This document shows, one piece after another, positions 1-7,917 of a DNA stretch of 64,000 nt. A model generated the notes under the pieces. It searched no databases and was not told the DNA's origin. It was given only the letters and a program-made list of their open reading frames with translations. Both the position numbers and the translations under genes were made by a program. Origin of the DNA: Cupriavidus oxalaticus (GTDB lineage: Bacteria; Pseudomonadota; Gammaproteobacteria; Burkholderiales; Burkholderiaceae); NCBI RefSeq assembly GCF_016894385.1, contig NZ_CP069811.1:348501-412500 (forward strand), in the 5' to 3' direction. Position 1 is the stretch's first letter; each line of letters opens with the position of its first letter.

Positions 1-81
1 TCTTTTTGTGTTTGGAACATGGTGTCTTGGACAGCGGAGCGGCGCTCCCTTGGTGCGCTGCCCACGTCGAATTGGGCGCGG

Positions 82-714
82 TCAGGCGTGCACCACGGTG
101 AGGTCGTCCGATTGCGCACGCACTGACCGCATGTGTGCCCGCATGCCTTCCCAGCGCTGGTAGGCGGATTCCGAAGCGAGACCCAGCTGATCCAGCACCC
201 GCCACACGGTATGGCCAACCAGGTCGTCGAGCGTCCTGGGCAGCGCATAGAAGGCCGGCACCGGGGGCATGATGACGGCGCCCATCTCGGCTGCTGCCGT
301 CATATTGCGGAGGTGGGCGAGAGTCAGTGGCGTTTCCCTTGCGAGGAGTACCAGCGTCCGCCGTTCTTTCAGGGTTACGTCCGCAGCGCGGGTCAGCAGA
401 TTGTCGTTGAAGCCGTGGGCGACCGCGGCCAGCGTTCGCATGGAGCACGGCGCCACGACCATACCCTGGTGCCGGAACGAGCCGCTTGCCAGCGTGGCAC
501 CGATATCGCGGATGTCGTGGGCCACGTCGGCGAGCGATCGCGCCGCTTGCCGGTCTATGCTGCATTCCTGCTGCAAGGTCAGCCAGCCCGATGCCGACAC
601 CACCAGATGGGTTTCGACATCGAGCAGCCGCAAGGCCTCCAGCAGCCGGACACCGTAGATGGCGCCGGTGGCGCCGCTGATGCCAACGACGATGCGGGTG
701 CGGTCCCTGGCCAT
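82..714 (-). CDS. UbiX/Pad1-type flavin prenyltransferase
   Basis: This is a 210-residue protein of the UbiX/Pad1 family, which joins a prenyl group to FMN to make prenylated FMN, the cofactor of UbiD decarboxylases. The nucleotide-binding GISGATGA motif lies at residues 11-18. An APCSMRTLAAVAHG segment, the NLLTRAADVTLKERR stretch and a RETPL motif are all typical of the family. A longer upstream in-frame start exists but would run into the neighbouring ubiD-like gene. ATG at 714 lies one base after the TGA of that gene, so the two are translationally coupled. The partner makes a catabolic decarboxylase more likely than the ubiquinone-pathway copy. Confidence 0.92.
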   Translation of the reverse strand: MARDRTRIVVGISGATGAIYGVRLLEALRLLDVETHLVVSASGWLTLQQECSIDRQAARSLADVAHDIRDIGATLASGSFRHQGMVVAPCSMRTLAAVAHGFNDNLLTRAADVTLKERRTLVLLARETPLTLAHLRNMTAAAEMGAVIMPPVPAFYALPRTLDDLVGHTVWRVLDQLGLASESAYQRWEGMRAHMRSVRAQSDDLTVVHA

Positions 715-715
715 G

Positions 716-2053
716 TCAGCGCACCTCCGAGGCAAAGGCGGGCAGATACTTGCCGAGTTCGATTTCCGCTTCGCCTGGAATGCGCTTTCGTTCAAACTCC
801 GCTTCGCGGCCCCAGGGTTTCGTCGCATCAATGGCAAGGCGGCCCCAGTGATCCTTGTGCGGATCGCGGTAGAAGCCTGGTACATTGTTCAGCACCATGG
901 TCCGGGTGTCCGCGCGTCCCCGCGTCACGAACGCCCAGATCACTTCATCGAGGTTATAGATGTCGACGTCCTCGTCCACCACCATGCAAAGCTTGTTGTA
1001 GTCCAGATGCGCGCCCATTGCCGCGAGCAGCGCATGCTGCGCGTGCCCCTCGTACTGCTTCCTGAGCTTGATGACGGTGTTCATTACCGTGGGCTTGCAG
1101 GACACATCGATGATGCCCGGCACCTGTCCCTTGATGGCGCGATAGATGCGCGCAGCGGTGGCAGCCTCGAGCGGACGCAGGTCTTCGTCGGAGCCGCAGA
1201 TCAGGCCGTGGAAGATCGCACCCTTGCGCCACGAGACATGCGTGACTTCGAACACGTGGTTGTCGCCCACCTCGACGTAATAGCCCATGAATTCGCCGAA
1301 GGGACCTTCCGGGCGGCGCACGTTCGGAAGGATCCTGCCTTCAATCACGATGTCGGTGGCGGCGGGAACGCAGAGATCGATGGTCTGGCACCGGCGCGTG
1401 CGCAAGGGGCCGCCCCGCATCGCGGCCGCCAGGGCCAGCTCGTTTGCCTGCGGAGGCAGCGAGACGCAGGCTGACATGAAGACCTCGGGCGGGGCGCCGA
1501 TCAGGATGGCGGCTTCCAGCGCCTTTCCCTGCTGCTCGGCAGCGGCCTGATAGCGGGCGAGATCGTGCGAGCTTCCGAGGCGGATGCGCAGCTCGTGGTC
1601 GGAAATCACCATCGAGCGGTGGAACGACAGGTTAGGCACGCCCGTGTCGGGGTCACGTGCGAGAAAGACGCCGGAGGTGATGTAAGGCGCGCCGTCCCGC
1701 TCGTGGTAAGTCAGGATCGGCAGGTCGCTGAGCTTGCCGCTTTCGAGGCGCTCGGGCTGTGAGTCCTCTTCCGCATAGGTCTGCAGGGTTGCCGCGACGT
1801 CGATTTCCTCGTCCAGCCGCTCGCAGAAGGTGCGCGTGCCACAACGGATCATTTCGCGCAGGCGTTCATGGTCGCTGTAGAGATTCATGACGACCGGAAG
1901 TGCGGAACCCCGCACGTTCTTGAAAAGCACGGCCTGGTTCGAGACACGTTGCAGCCGCCTTGCGATAGCGGCTGCTTCAAAACGGGGATCGACTTCGCGC
2001 TCGACAATGGCAAGGTCGCCACGCGCTTGCAGGCGGCTCAGGTAGTGCCTCAT
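716..2053 (-). CDS. UbiD-family prenyl-FMN decarboxylase
   Basis: The 445-residue product is a UbiD-family (de)carboxylase acting on aromatic or alpha,beta-unsaturated acids with prenylated FMN. Family signatures are visible: the GPFGEFMGYY stretch carrying a conserved Glu, the HRSMVISDHELRIRLG segment and a C-terminal GFYRDPHKDHWG region. Its length is normal for catabolic UbiD proteins, which are shorter than E. coli UbiD. It is transcribed ahead of its own UbiX-type cofactor synthase and divergently from an AraC regulator. The substrate cannot be read from sequence. A hydroxybenzoate- or vanillate-like acid fits the aldehyde dehydrogenase nearby, but that is inference. Confidence 0.92.
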   Translation of the reverse strand: MRHYLSRLQARGDLAIVEREVDPRFEAAAIARRLQRVSNQAVLFKNVRGSALPVVMNLYSDHERLREMIRCGTRTFCERLDEEIDVAATLQTYAEEDSQPERLESGKLSDLPILTYHERDGAPYITSGVFLARDPDTGVPNLSFHRSMVISDHELRIRLGSSHDLARYQAAAEQQGKALEAAILIGAPPEVFMSACVSLPPQANELALAAAMRGGPLRTRRCQTIDLCVPAATDIVIEGRILPNVRRPEGPFGEFMGYYVEVGDNHVFEVTHVSWRKGAIFHGLICGSDEDLRPLEAATAARIYRAIKGQVPGIIDVSCKPTVMNTVIKLRKQYEGHAQHALLAAMGAHLDYNKLCMVVDEDVDIYNLDEVIWAFVTRGRADTRTMVLNNVPGFYRDPHKDHWGRLAIDATKPWGREAEFERKRIPGEAEIELGKYLPAFASEVR

Positions 2054-2336
2054 GGTTTTCTCGGATAGTTCGGAAGGTGGCCCGACGTTACCTTAACGGG
2101 CACCTTTGCCGCCTGTGCGGGAGCGCCGGGAACATAGGAAATCCGAACTCAATTCTCTTTGCGTCGAGCAAGGGGCAGCGCAGGACGTTACGATGAGCCG
2201 CCACGCGGCAATATCGCGCCTTCTTGCCCCGGGCGGCGAAAACATCGCTGGCTCCGCGTTGTTGCGCATCCTGATTCAGGCGCACCCTTGAAGGCGCAAT
2301 GCGGTGCAATCGAAAAATTATCTCGAGGTAGACATA
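2054..2336. promoter_or_regulatory. Divergent ubiD-like/araC control region with inverted repeat
   Basis: This 283-bp gap separates two divergent genes. It holds a bulged inverted repeat, with arms at 2074-2084 (AAGGTGGCCCG) and 2097-2106 (CGGGCACCTT). These lie 21-53 bases upstream of the ubiD-like start. The repeat could be an operator for the AraC protein or a leader hairpin. No convincing -10/-35 pair was identified by eye. Confidence 0.35.
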
Positions 2337-3458
2337 ATGGCCGGTCTGAATCTTACGTTGCCGGAGCCGGGAAACGATGGCCTGTTCCGTACCCGCCTGG
2401 CTGGCCGTCACGCTCGTACCAGCGAGGCATTCAGCGCGCTTCGCGAACAGCCGGAACACTTGTCTTCCGCTCCGCACGGAGAGGCCGGCCTGTATGGTGG
2501 ATCCGTCCCGGTCTCTGACGATCCCGAGGAAGGGAAGTGGGAGTTGATCAGCATCCGTGACGAGATTCTCCTCGTCGTTTCGGATGGCCACCTTACCCGG
2601 CAGCATAGCGAGAGCGTGCTGCCCGAGGGTTATATCGAGTTCCATTTCATGGTCGCCGGTCCGGTTAGCGTTGAGTTCTCCGAGGCGGGAAGGATCGAAG
2701 TCGCTTCGCCGAACCTCACGGTGGTGCACCAGGGCGATGACATGCACTATCAGGTGTCGTGCGGTCCGGGCCTGTGGCGCTCCGTTGGTCTCTATATCAG
2801 CCGTGACTACTTCCACAGTTTCCTGAGGGCCTCCGTGGGCGTGGACGGCCCCCTTTGGCAGCAGCTGCAGAAGCTGCGGAACGAGCAGGTGTTTTGCCAC
2901 CAGATGCCGGTCAATCCCCAGGTGCTGACAGCGGTCAAGCAACTGCTGGAGAATCCGTATGAAGGCTATCGGCGCCTGCTCTTCGCTCAAGCCAAGGCAT
3001 ACGAGGTGATGTGCGCGTCATTGGATCTGTGGCAGGCCTATCTCGAAAGCCACCATACCGCCGAGGTGTTCTCCTCGCGGGACCTGCGGCTGATCGAGAA
3101 GGCGCGAGATCTTCTGGTCGGCGATCTTCGGCACATGATGACGATTCCGGAACTGGCGCGCGCCGTGGGGACCAACACATCCAAGCTCAAGCGCGGCTTC
3201 AAGTTCCTCTACGGCATGACAGTGTTTGAATGCGGCCACCGTGCGCGCATGGACAGGGCACTGGAGTTGCTGGGAAATGAGCGCCTGAGTGTCAACGAGG
3301 TGGCGTTCGCAGTCGGCTACCAGCACCAGACCAGTTTCACGGCGTCATTCCGCGATTATTTTGGCTTCGCTCCCAAGGATGCCAGGCGGATGGCAGACTT
3401 GCGCAATGTCCGGGCCCGTTCTTCATCCGCGGGGGTTACCGCAGCAGAGGATTCGTAA
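2337..3458 (+). CDS. AraC-family transcriptional regulator
   Basis: A 373-residue regulator. The last 100 or so residues form the AraC double helix-turn-helix, with MTIPELARAVGTNTSKLKRG as the first HTH and LSVNEVAFAVGYQHQTSFTA as the second, followed by the FRDYFGFAPKDARR signature. The N-terminal 260 residues are a ligand-sensing region I cannot assign. An in-frame ATG lies 33 bases upstream, but the ATG at 2337 is preferred because GAGG lies 8 bases before it. It is divergent from the decarboxylase pair and precedes the aldehyde dehydrogenase on the same strand, so it probably controls one or both. Confidence 0.9.
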   Translation: MAGLNLTLPEPGNDGLFRTRLAGRHARTSEAFSALREQPEHLSSAPHGEAGLYGGSVPVSDDPEEGKWELISIRDEILLVVSDGHLTRQHSESVLPEGYIEFHFMVAGPVSVEFSEAGRIEVASPNLTVVHQGDDMHYQVSCGPGLWRSVGLYISRDYFHSFLRASVGVDGPLWQQLQKLRNEQVFCHQMPVNPQVLTAVKQLLENPYEGYRRLLFAQAKAYEVMCASLDLWQAYLESHHTAEVFSSRDLRLIEKARDLLVGDLRHMMTIPELARAVGTNTSKLKRGFKFLYGMTVFECGHRARMDRALELLGNERLSVNEVAFAVGYQHQTSFTASFRDYFGFAPKDARRMADLRNVRARSSSAGVTAAEDS

Positions 3459-3603
3459 GTCCCCGCCTCTGCGGAGATTGGTAATCTGCAGCAATTCCTA
3501 GTCGATCGGCATTCGTTCCGCGGGCGCACCCTGCGCGCCGTGTTTCCTCGCATAGCATCGTCCCCATACCCGACAGGCGGGTGCGATCAACGACGAGGAA
3601 CGC

Positions 3604-5028
3604 ATGGCAGTTATCAAAGTGAGGAACCCCCGCACCGGCGCGCACGACTATGAATTTGTCGCCGCCGATGCCGATGCGGTAGGCAAGGCCGTGGCGCGGG
3701 CACGCGACGCGCAGCGGGAGTGGTACGGCAAGGGACTGGAACACCGTATCCAGGCCTTGTCAGCCTGGGCCACGGCCCTGGAAACCCGCGCGGATGCCAT
3801 TACCAGTGCGCTGGCAGACGATACTGCCCGCACCAGGATCTCGCGCGAAGAGCTTGGCGCGGTGATCCATTTCATTCATGGATATTGCGAGGCGGCACCG
3901 GAAGTCCTCGCGCAGCCATTCCGCAAGTTCCGCCATAACAGCGATGTCGTGTTCAAGACGACCCTGGTGCCCTATCCCGTGGTTGGCGTCATCAGCCCCT
4001 GGAACTTCCCGCTCGTGCTCTCATTCATCGATGCCATTCCGGCATTGCTGGCGGGCGCAACCGTTGTCATCAAGCCGAGCGAGGTGACGCCACGCTTCGT
4101 GGAGCCCCTGCAGGCATCGATCGGCGACGTGCCCGGCCTGGACGGCGTCATCAGCCTTCTGCAGGGCGCGGCGGAAACCGGCCGCGCCCTGCTGTCGGAA
4201 GTCGATGCCATCGTGTTTACCGGCAGCGTGCCGACCGGGCGAAAGATCGCCGTGGCCGCCGCGGAGCGCTTCATCCCGGCGTTCCTGGAACTGGGTGGCA
4301 AGGATCCGGCCGTGGTGCTGGCGGGTTCCGACCTCGCGCGCGCCGCCACCAGCATCCTGCGCAGCGCGCTCTATAACACCGGGCAGGTGTGCTATGCAAT
4401 CGAGCGCGTGTACGTCGACGCGTCGATCCACGATGCCTTCATGGAGGAACTGGTCCGCCAGGTCCAGGGCATGCGCCGCAGCGCGGCCGCCGGTGACGGC
4501 GGCCACTATGGCCCCTTCATCCACGCGGCCCAGGGCGACATTGTCCGCGCACAATTGCAGGACGCGGTTGCCAGGGGTGCGCGCGTGGTAACGGGCGGCG
4601 TGGTGGAGAACGCCGGCGGCGCGGTATGGCTCGACCCCACGATCGTGGTCGACGTGGATCACTCGATGGACCTGATGACGCAGGAGACCTTCGGCCCGGT
4701 GGTCCCGGTCATGCGCTTTGCCAGCGAAGACGAGGCGGCGCGGCTGGCGAACGACACCATCTTTGGCCTGAGCGGTGCCGTGTTCGGCCCGGATACGCAT
4801 ACCGCGGGCGACTTCGCCACGCGCATGGAAGCCGGCGGAGTCAGCATCAACGACACGGAACTGCAGCGCGGCATGATGTTCGACGGCGAAAAGACCGCCT
4901 TCAAGTTCTCGGGCATGGGCGGTTCGCGCTACGGTGCCACCAGCATCCTGCGCTATGTGCGCAAGCGCGCGCTGATCGCGAACGAGGGCGGCATCAAGCC
5001 GCTGGACGAACTGTCCGAGATCGACTGA
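3604..5028 (+). CDS. NAD(P)+-dependent aldehyde dehydrogenase
   Basis: A complete 474-residue aldehyde dehydrogenase oxidising an aldehyde to its acid. Visible landmarks in order are the GVISPWNFPLVLS cofactor region, KPSEVTPR, FTGSVPTGRKIA, the general-base Glu in LELGGKDP, the nucleophilic Cys in NTGQVCYAIERV, and QETFGPVVPVM near the end. A GAGGAA ribosome site precedes the ATG. The proximity of UbiD/UbiX suggests an aromatic aldehyde such as a hydroxybenzaldehyde or vanillin type, but that is inference. It is followed after 88 bases by a binding protein. A GC-rich hairpin without a T tract lies at about 5046-5067. Confidence 0.93.
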   Translation: MAVIKVRNPRTGAHDYEFVAADADAVGKAVARARDAQREWYGKGLEHRIQALSAWATALETRADAITSALADDTARTRISREELGAVIHFIHGYCEAAPEVLAQPFRKFRHNSDVVFKTTLVPYPVVGVISPWNFPLVLSFIDAIPALLAGATVVIKPSEVTPRFVEPLQASIGDVPGLDGVISLLQGAAETGRALLSEVDAIVFTGSVPTGRKIAVAAAERFIPAFLELGGKDPAVVLAGSDLARAATSILRSALYNTGQVCYAIERVYVDASIHDAFMEELVRQVQGMRRSAAAGDGGHYGPFIHAAQGDIVRAQLQDAVARGARVVTGGVVENAGGAVWLDPTIVVDVDHSMDLMTQETFGPVVPVMRFASEDEAARLANDTIFGLSGAVFGPDTHTAGDFATRMEAGGVSINDTELQRGMMFDGEKTAFKFSGMGGSRYGATSILRYVRKRALIANEGGIKPLDELSEID

Positions 5029-5116
5029 TCTGCGGCCCGCTTTCCGCCCGCCGCACCCGGCGGCGGGTGGGGGCGCCCCGAAACCCGGACGTCTTTGCTC
5101 CCCAGAGGAAACGCCC

Positions 5117-6136
5117 ATGTTGAAAGCACACAAGACGAAACGCGCCGTGGCCGCGGGCCTGGCGCTCGCGCTGAGCGCGCTGGCGGCGGCCGCCGCGGCG
5201 CAGGAGCCGGCAGCCAAAGGCACGCCCCAGGGCAATACCGTCATTGGCATTGCCAACTTTGGTCCGCATCCCGCGCTGGATCAGAGTGTTTCCGGCTTCA
5301 AGGAGGAGATGCGCAAGCATGGCTACGTGGAAGGAAAAAACACCACGTACGTCTACAGCGACGCGAATTTCACGCCCGCGATGATCCCCCAGATCCTCGG
5401 CCAGATCGAGGCGAAGAAGCCGGCGGTGATACTGACCGTGACAACCCCGGTTTCCCAGGCAGCGCTGTCGAGCATTACGAACAAGTCCCTGCCGATGGTG
5501 TTCTGCCTGATCAGCGACCCGGTGGCGGCCGGCCTCGTGCCCAGCTGGCGCCAGGGTAGCGCGCGCTTCGTTGGCTCGGCCAGTGCCATGGACTATGACG
5601 CCGTGCTGAGCTTTGCCAAGCGCATGTTCCCCGATGCCAGGCGGTTTGGGGTGCTGTACTCCCCGGGCGAGGCCAACGATGTGGTGGCAGTCAAGGCGAT
5701 CGAGGCGGCGTCGGCGCGGCAGGGCCTGACCCTGCGCAGCATCAGCGTCGATGCCTCCATGGACGTGCCGCAGCGCACGCAGATGCTGTCGGACGTCGAT
5801 TTTGTCTATGCCATCGGCTCCAATCTCGTGCAGTCGTCCATGCCGGCCGTGGCATCCGTTACCGACCGCTACAAGATTCCTATCCTGAGCGCGGAGACAG
5901 AGCTCATCAAGAAGGGCGGGGTGGTGGCTGTTGCTTACTCGGCATCGTATGCCGCGCAAGGTGCGCAGGCAGCGCAACTGGCGGCAAAGATCCTGGATGG
6001 CAAGCGGCCGTCCGAGCTGGCACCGCTCAAGCCGGGACCGAACGACTACACGACACTGATCAGCCGCAAGAAGCTTGCCCAGCTGGGCAAGCCCCTGCCT
6101 GCGAGCATGGCTTCATGCAATTGCTTCGTTGACTGA
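5117..6136 (+). CDS. Periplasmic ABC-type substrate-binding protein (TrpX-like family)
   Basis: A 339-residue secreted protein with an Ala-rich signal peptide ending near AAAAAQ. The mature part matches the ABC_sub_bind fold (PF04392-type), with the opening VIGIANFGPHPALDQ, the GYVEGKNTTYVYSDANF segment, KPAVILTVTTPVSQAAL and YAIGSNLVQSSMPAV. The family includes the aromatic amino acid binder TrpX. No ABC permease or ATPase is encoded in this window, so it must use transport components encoded elsewhere or act as a sensor. It ends two bases before the racemase-like gene, indicating a shared transcript. Confidence 0.85.
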   Translation: MLKAHKTKRAVAAGLALALSALAAAAAAQEPAAKGTPQGNTVIGIANFGPHPALDQSVSGFKEEMRKHGYVEGKNTTYVYSDANFTPAMIPQILGQIEAKKPAVILTVTTPVSQAALSSITNKSLPMVFCLISDPVAAGLVPSWRQGSARFVGSASAMDYDAVLSFAKRMFPDARRFGVLYSPGEANDVVAVKAIEAASARQGLTLRSISVDASMDVPQRTQMLSDVDFVYAIGSNLVQSSMPAVASVTDRYKIPILSAETELIKKGGVVAVAYSASYAAQGAQAAQLAAKILDGKRPSELAPLKPGPNDYTTLISRKKLAQLGKPLPASMASCNCFVD

Positions 6137-6138
6137 CC

Positions 6139-6864
6139 ATGGATGCCTACGACACCGGACTTCGGTCACGCACCGTGCACGGCGTTGCAATCGGCATCCT
6201 GATGCTCGACACAGGCTTTGAGCGGCTGCCCGGCGATGTCGGCCATGCCGCGACCTGGCCGTTCCCGGTCCAGTATGGGGTCGTGCGCGGCGCCGATGCC
6301 GCGGCGGCTGCACGCGGCGACACCGAGGGAATGCTCGCGGCCCTGGTCGCGGGCGCAACGGAACTGGTGGCAACCGGGGTCGATGCGATTGCCACCAGTT
6401 GCGGCTTCCTGGCGCCGCTGCAATCCCGGCTGGCGGCAAGCTGTCCCGTTCCGGTCGCGACCTCCAGCCTGCTGCAGATCCCGCTGGCGCAGCAGCTACT
6501 TCCGGCGGGACGCCGGGTCGGGATCCTGGCGGCGACGCGCGCGGGGCTGACTGGCGAAGTATTTCGTGCGATCGGCGTGCCGCCCGACCTGCCGGTCGAG
6601 GCGCTCGATGAAGGCAGTGCGTTCCTGCGCGACCATCGTGAGAACAGGCTGCGGGTGGATGGACAGGCGCATCGCCAGGAAGTCGTTGCGGCGGCGCGGC
6701 GCCTGCTGCAACGGCACCCCGAGGTGGGCGCGATCGTCTGCGAGTGCGCCAATTTCCCGCGGCATTCGCGCGCCATCCGCGAGGCGACCGGGTTGCCGGT
6801 CTTCGATGCGGTCACACTGGTCAACTGGCTGCACGCGAGCGTGAACCCCGCCTTCCACGCCTGA
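6139..6864 (+). CDS. Asp/Glu/hydantoin racemase-family protein
   Basis: A 241-residue protein of the cofactor-independent racemase/isomerase superfamily (aspartate/glutamate racemase, hydantoin racemase, maleate isomerase, AroM). The two catalytic cysteines expected for the fold are visible in IATSCGFLAPL and IVCECANFPRHS. The gene starts two bases after the preceding binding-protein gene. A HyuA/HyuB-type hydantoinase lies 1 kb away on the opposite strand, so hydantoin racemisation is one possible role. AroM-like or maleate isomerase-like activities cannot be excluded. Confidence 0.8.
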   Translation: MDAYDTGLRSRTVHGVAIGILMLDTGFERLPGDVGHAATWPFPVQYGVVRGADAAAAARGDTEGMLAALVAGATELVATGVDAIATSCGFLAPLQSRLAASCPVPVATSSLLQIPLAQQLLPAGRRVGILAATRAGLTGEVFRAIGVPPDLPVEALDEGSAFLRDHRENRLRVDGQAHRQEVVAAARRLLQRHPEVGAIVCECANFPRHSRAIREATGLPVFDAVTLVNWLHASVNPAFHA

Positions 6865-6888
6865 CATCCTGCCCCCCGGCCGAGGAGG

Positions 6889-6921
6889 TTGCGGCAGACT
6901 GGCATCGTCAGTCTGCCGCAA
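6889..6921. terminator. Bidirectional hairpin terminator between convergent genes
   Basis: Perfect 12-bp arms, TTGCGGCAGACT at 6889-6900 and AGTCTGCCGCAA at 6910-6921, enclose a 9-base loop. They sit exactly between the converging racemase-like and Bug genes. There is no strong T tract, so efficiency is uncertain. Confidence 0.7.
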
Positions 6922-6925
6922 TGTC

Positions 6926-7903
6926 TTACTGGGGTTGGTATCCGGCCGCTTTCACCAGCTCGGCATTGGCTTTCCGGCTGGCTTCCGTGACGCGTGCCAG
7001 GTCATCCGGCGTGCCGGCGCTGGCGATGATGCCGGATTCCGCGACCCGTTCCCGGAAGGCTTTGGACGCGACAACCTTGTTGATCGCCGCGTTGTACTTG
7101 GTCACCAACGCCGGCGAGAGGCCGGCCGGCGCGATGATGCCGAGTGTCATGGCGTCGCTCAGGCCGTTGACGCCGCGCTCGGCGTAGGTGGGGACATCGA
7201 AACCAGGCAGCCTTTCGGGCCCGTCGACCGCCAGGAGCCTGAGCTTGCCGGCGCGCACATGAGGCAGGGCGGCAGCCATCGCGCAGATGCCGGCGGGAAT
7301 CTGTCCCGCCAGCATGTCCTGCACCATCGGAGCATCGCCCCGGTAGGCAACGGCCTTGAGGTCTGCGCTGAAGGCCTTGTTCAACAGCGCTATGGAGAAC
7401 TCCGGCGCGCTCGCCGGCGCGGGAACGCCGATGTTGCCCCGGCCGGGTTTCTCTCTCGCCCATTGCGAAAATGCCTTCAGGCTGTCCACACCGGGTCCCA
7501 CTAATTCCGGATTCACGACAAAGAAATTCGGCATCGTCCCGACCAGGCCAACCGGCGTGAAGTCCTTCTGCGGGTCATATCCCGGATGGAGACTGGTAAG
7601 GGGAATCATGGCAGTGGTGTGGCTGTTGGTCAGGAACAGCGTACTGCCATCGGGGCGGGCGGCCTTGAGGACTTGCGCCGCAATCTGGCCGCCGGCGCCT
7701 GGACGGTTTTCCACAATGACTGGCCGCGCGATCTCCGTCTGCATGCCTTTGGCCAGCAGGCGGGCAACGACGTCCGTCACGCCGCCCGGCGGGAAGCCCA
7801 CCAGGACCCTGACGGGGCCTTCCTGCGCCGAACCGGTCTGCGCGGCCAGCGCCACGGGTAGTACCACAAGACAGCGTGCCAACGATGCGAGGAAAGGTTT
7901 CAT
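6926..7903 (-). CDS. Bug-family (TTT) periplasmic substrate-binding protein
   Basis: A 325-residue extracytoplasmic receptor of the Bug/tripartite tricarboxylate transporter family. It has a signal peptide (MKPFLASLARCLVVLPVALA, then cleavage near GSAQ). The family motif RVLVGFPPGGVTDVVAR follows the mature N-terminus, and ENRPGAGGQIAA comes shortly after. No TctA/TctB membrane genes accompany it. It lies 14 bases downstream of the fused hydantoinase and is presumably co-transcribed, so its ligand may be the hydantoinase substrate or a related organic acid. Confidence 0.93.
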   Translation of the reverse strand: MKPFLASLARCLVVLPVALAAQTGSAQEGPVRVLVGFPPGGVTDVVARLLAKGMQTEIARPVIVENRPGAGGQIAAQVLKAARPDGSTLFLTNSHTTAMIPLTSLHPGYDPQKDFTPVGLVGTMPNFFVVNPELVGPGVDSLKAFSQWAREKPGRGNIGVPAPASAPEFSIALLNKAFSADLKAVAYRGDAPMVQDMLAGQIPAGICAMAAALPHVRAGKLRLLAVDGPERLPGFDVPTYAERGVNGLSDAMTLGIIAPAGLSPALVTKYNAAINKVVASKAFRERVAESGIIASAGTPDDLARVTEASRKANAELVKAAGYQPQ

Positions 7904-7917
7904 GAGAATGGATGTGG

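Noticed and set aside
5046..5067. Terminator after the aldehyde dehydrogenase
   Set aside because: The GC-rich hairpin has no T tract, and the following genes are likely co-transcribed, so I did not list it as a terminator.
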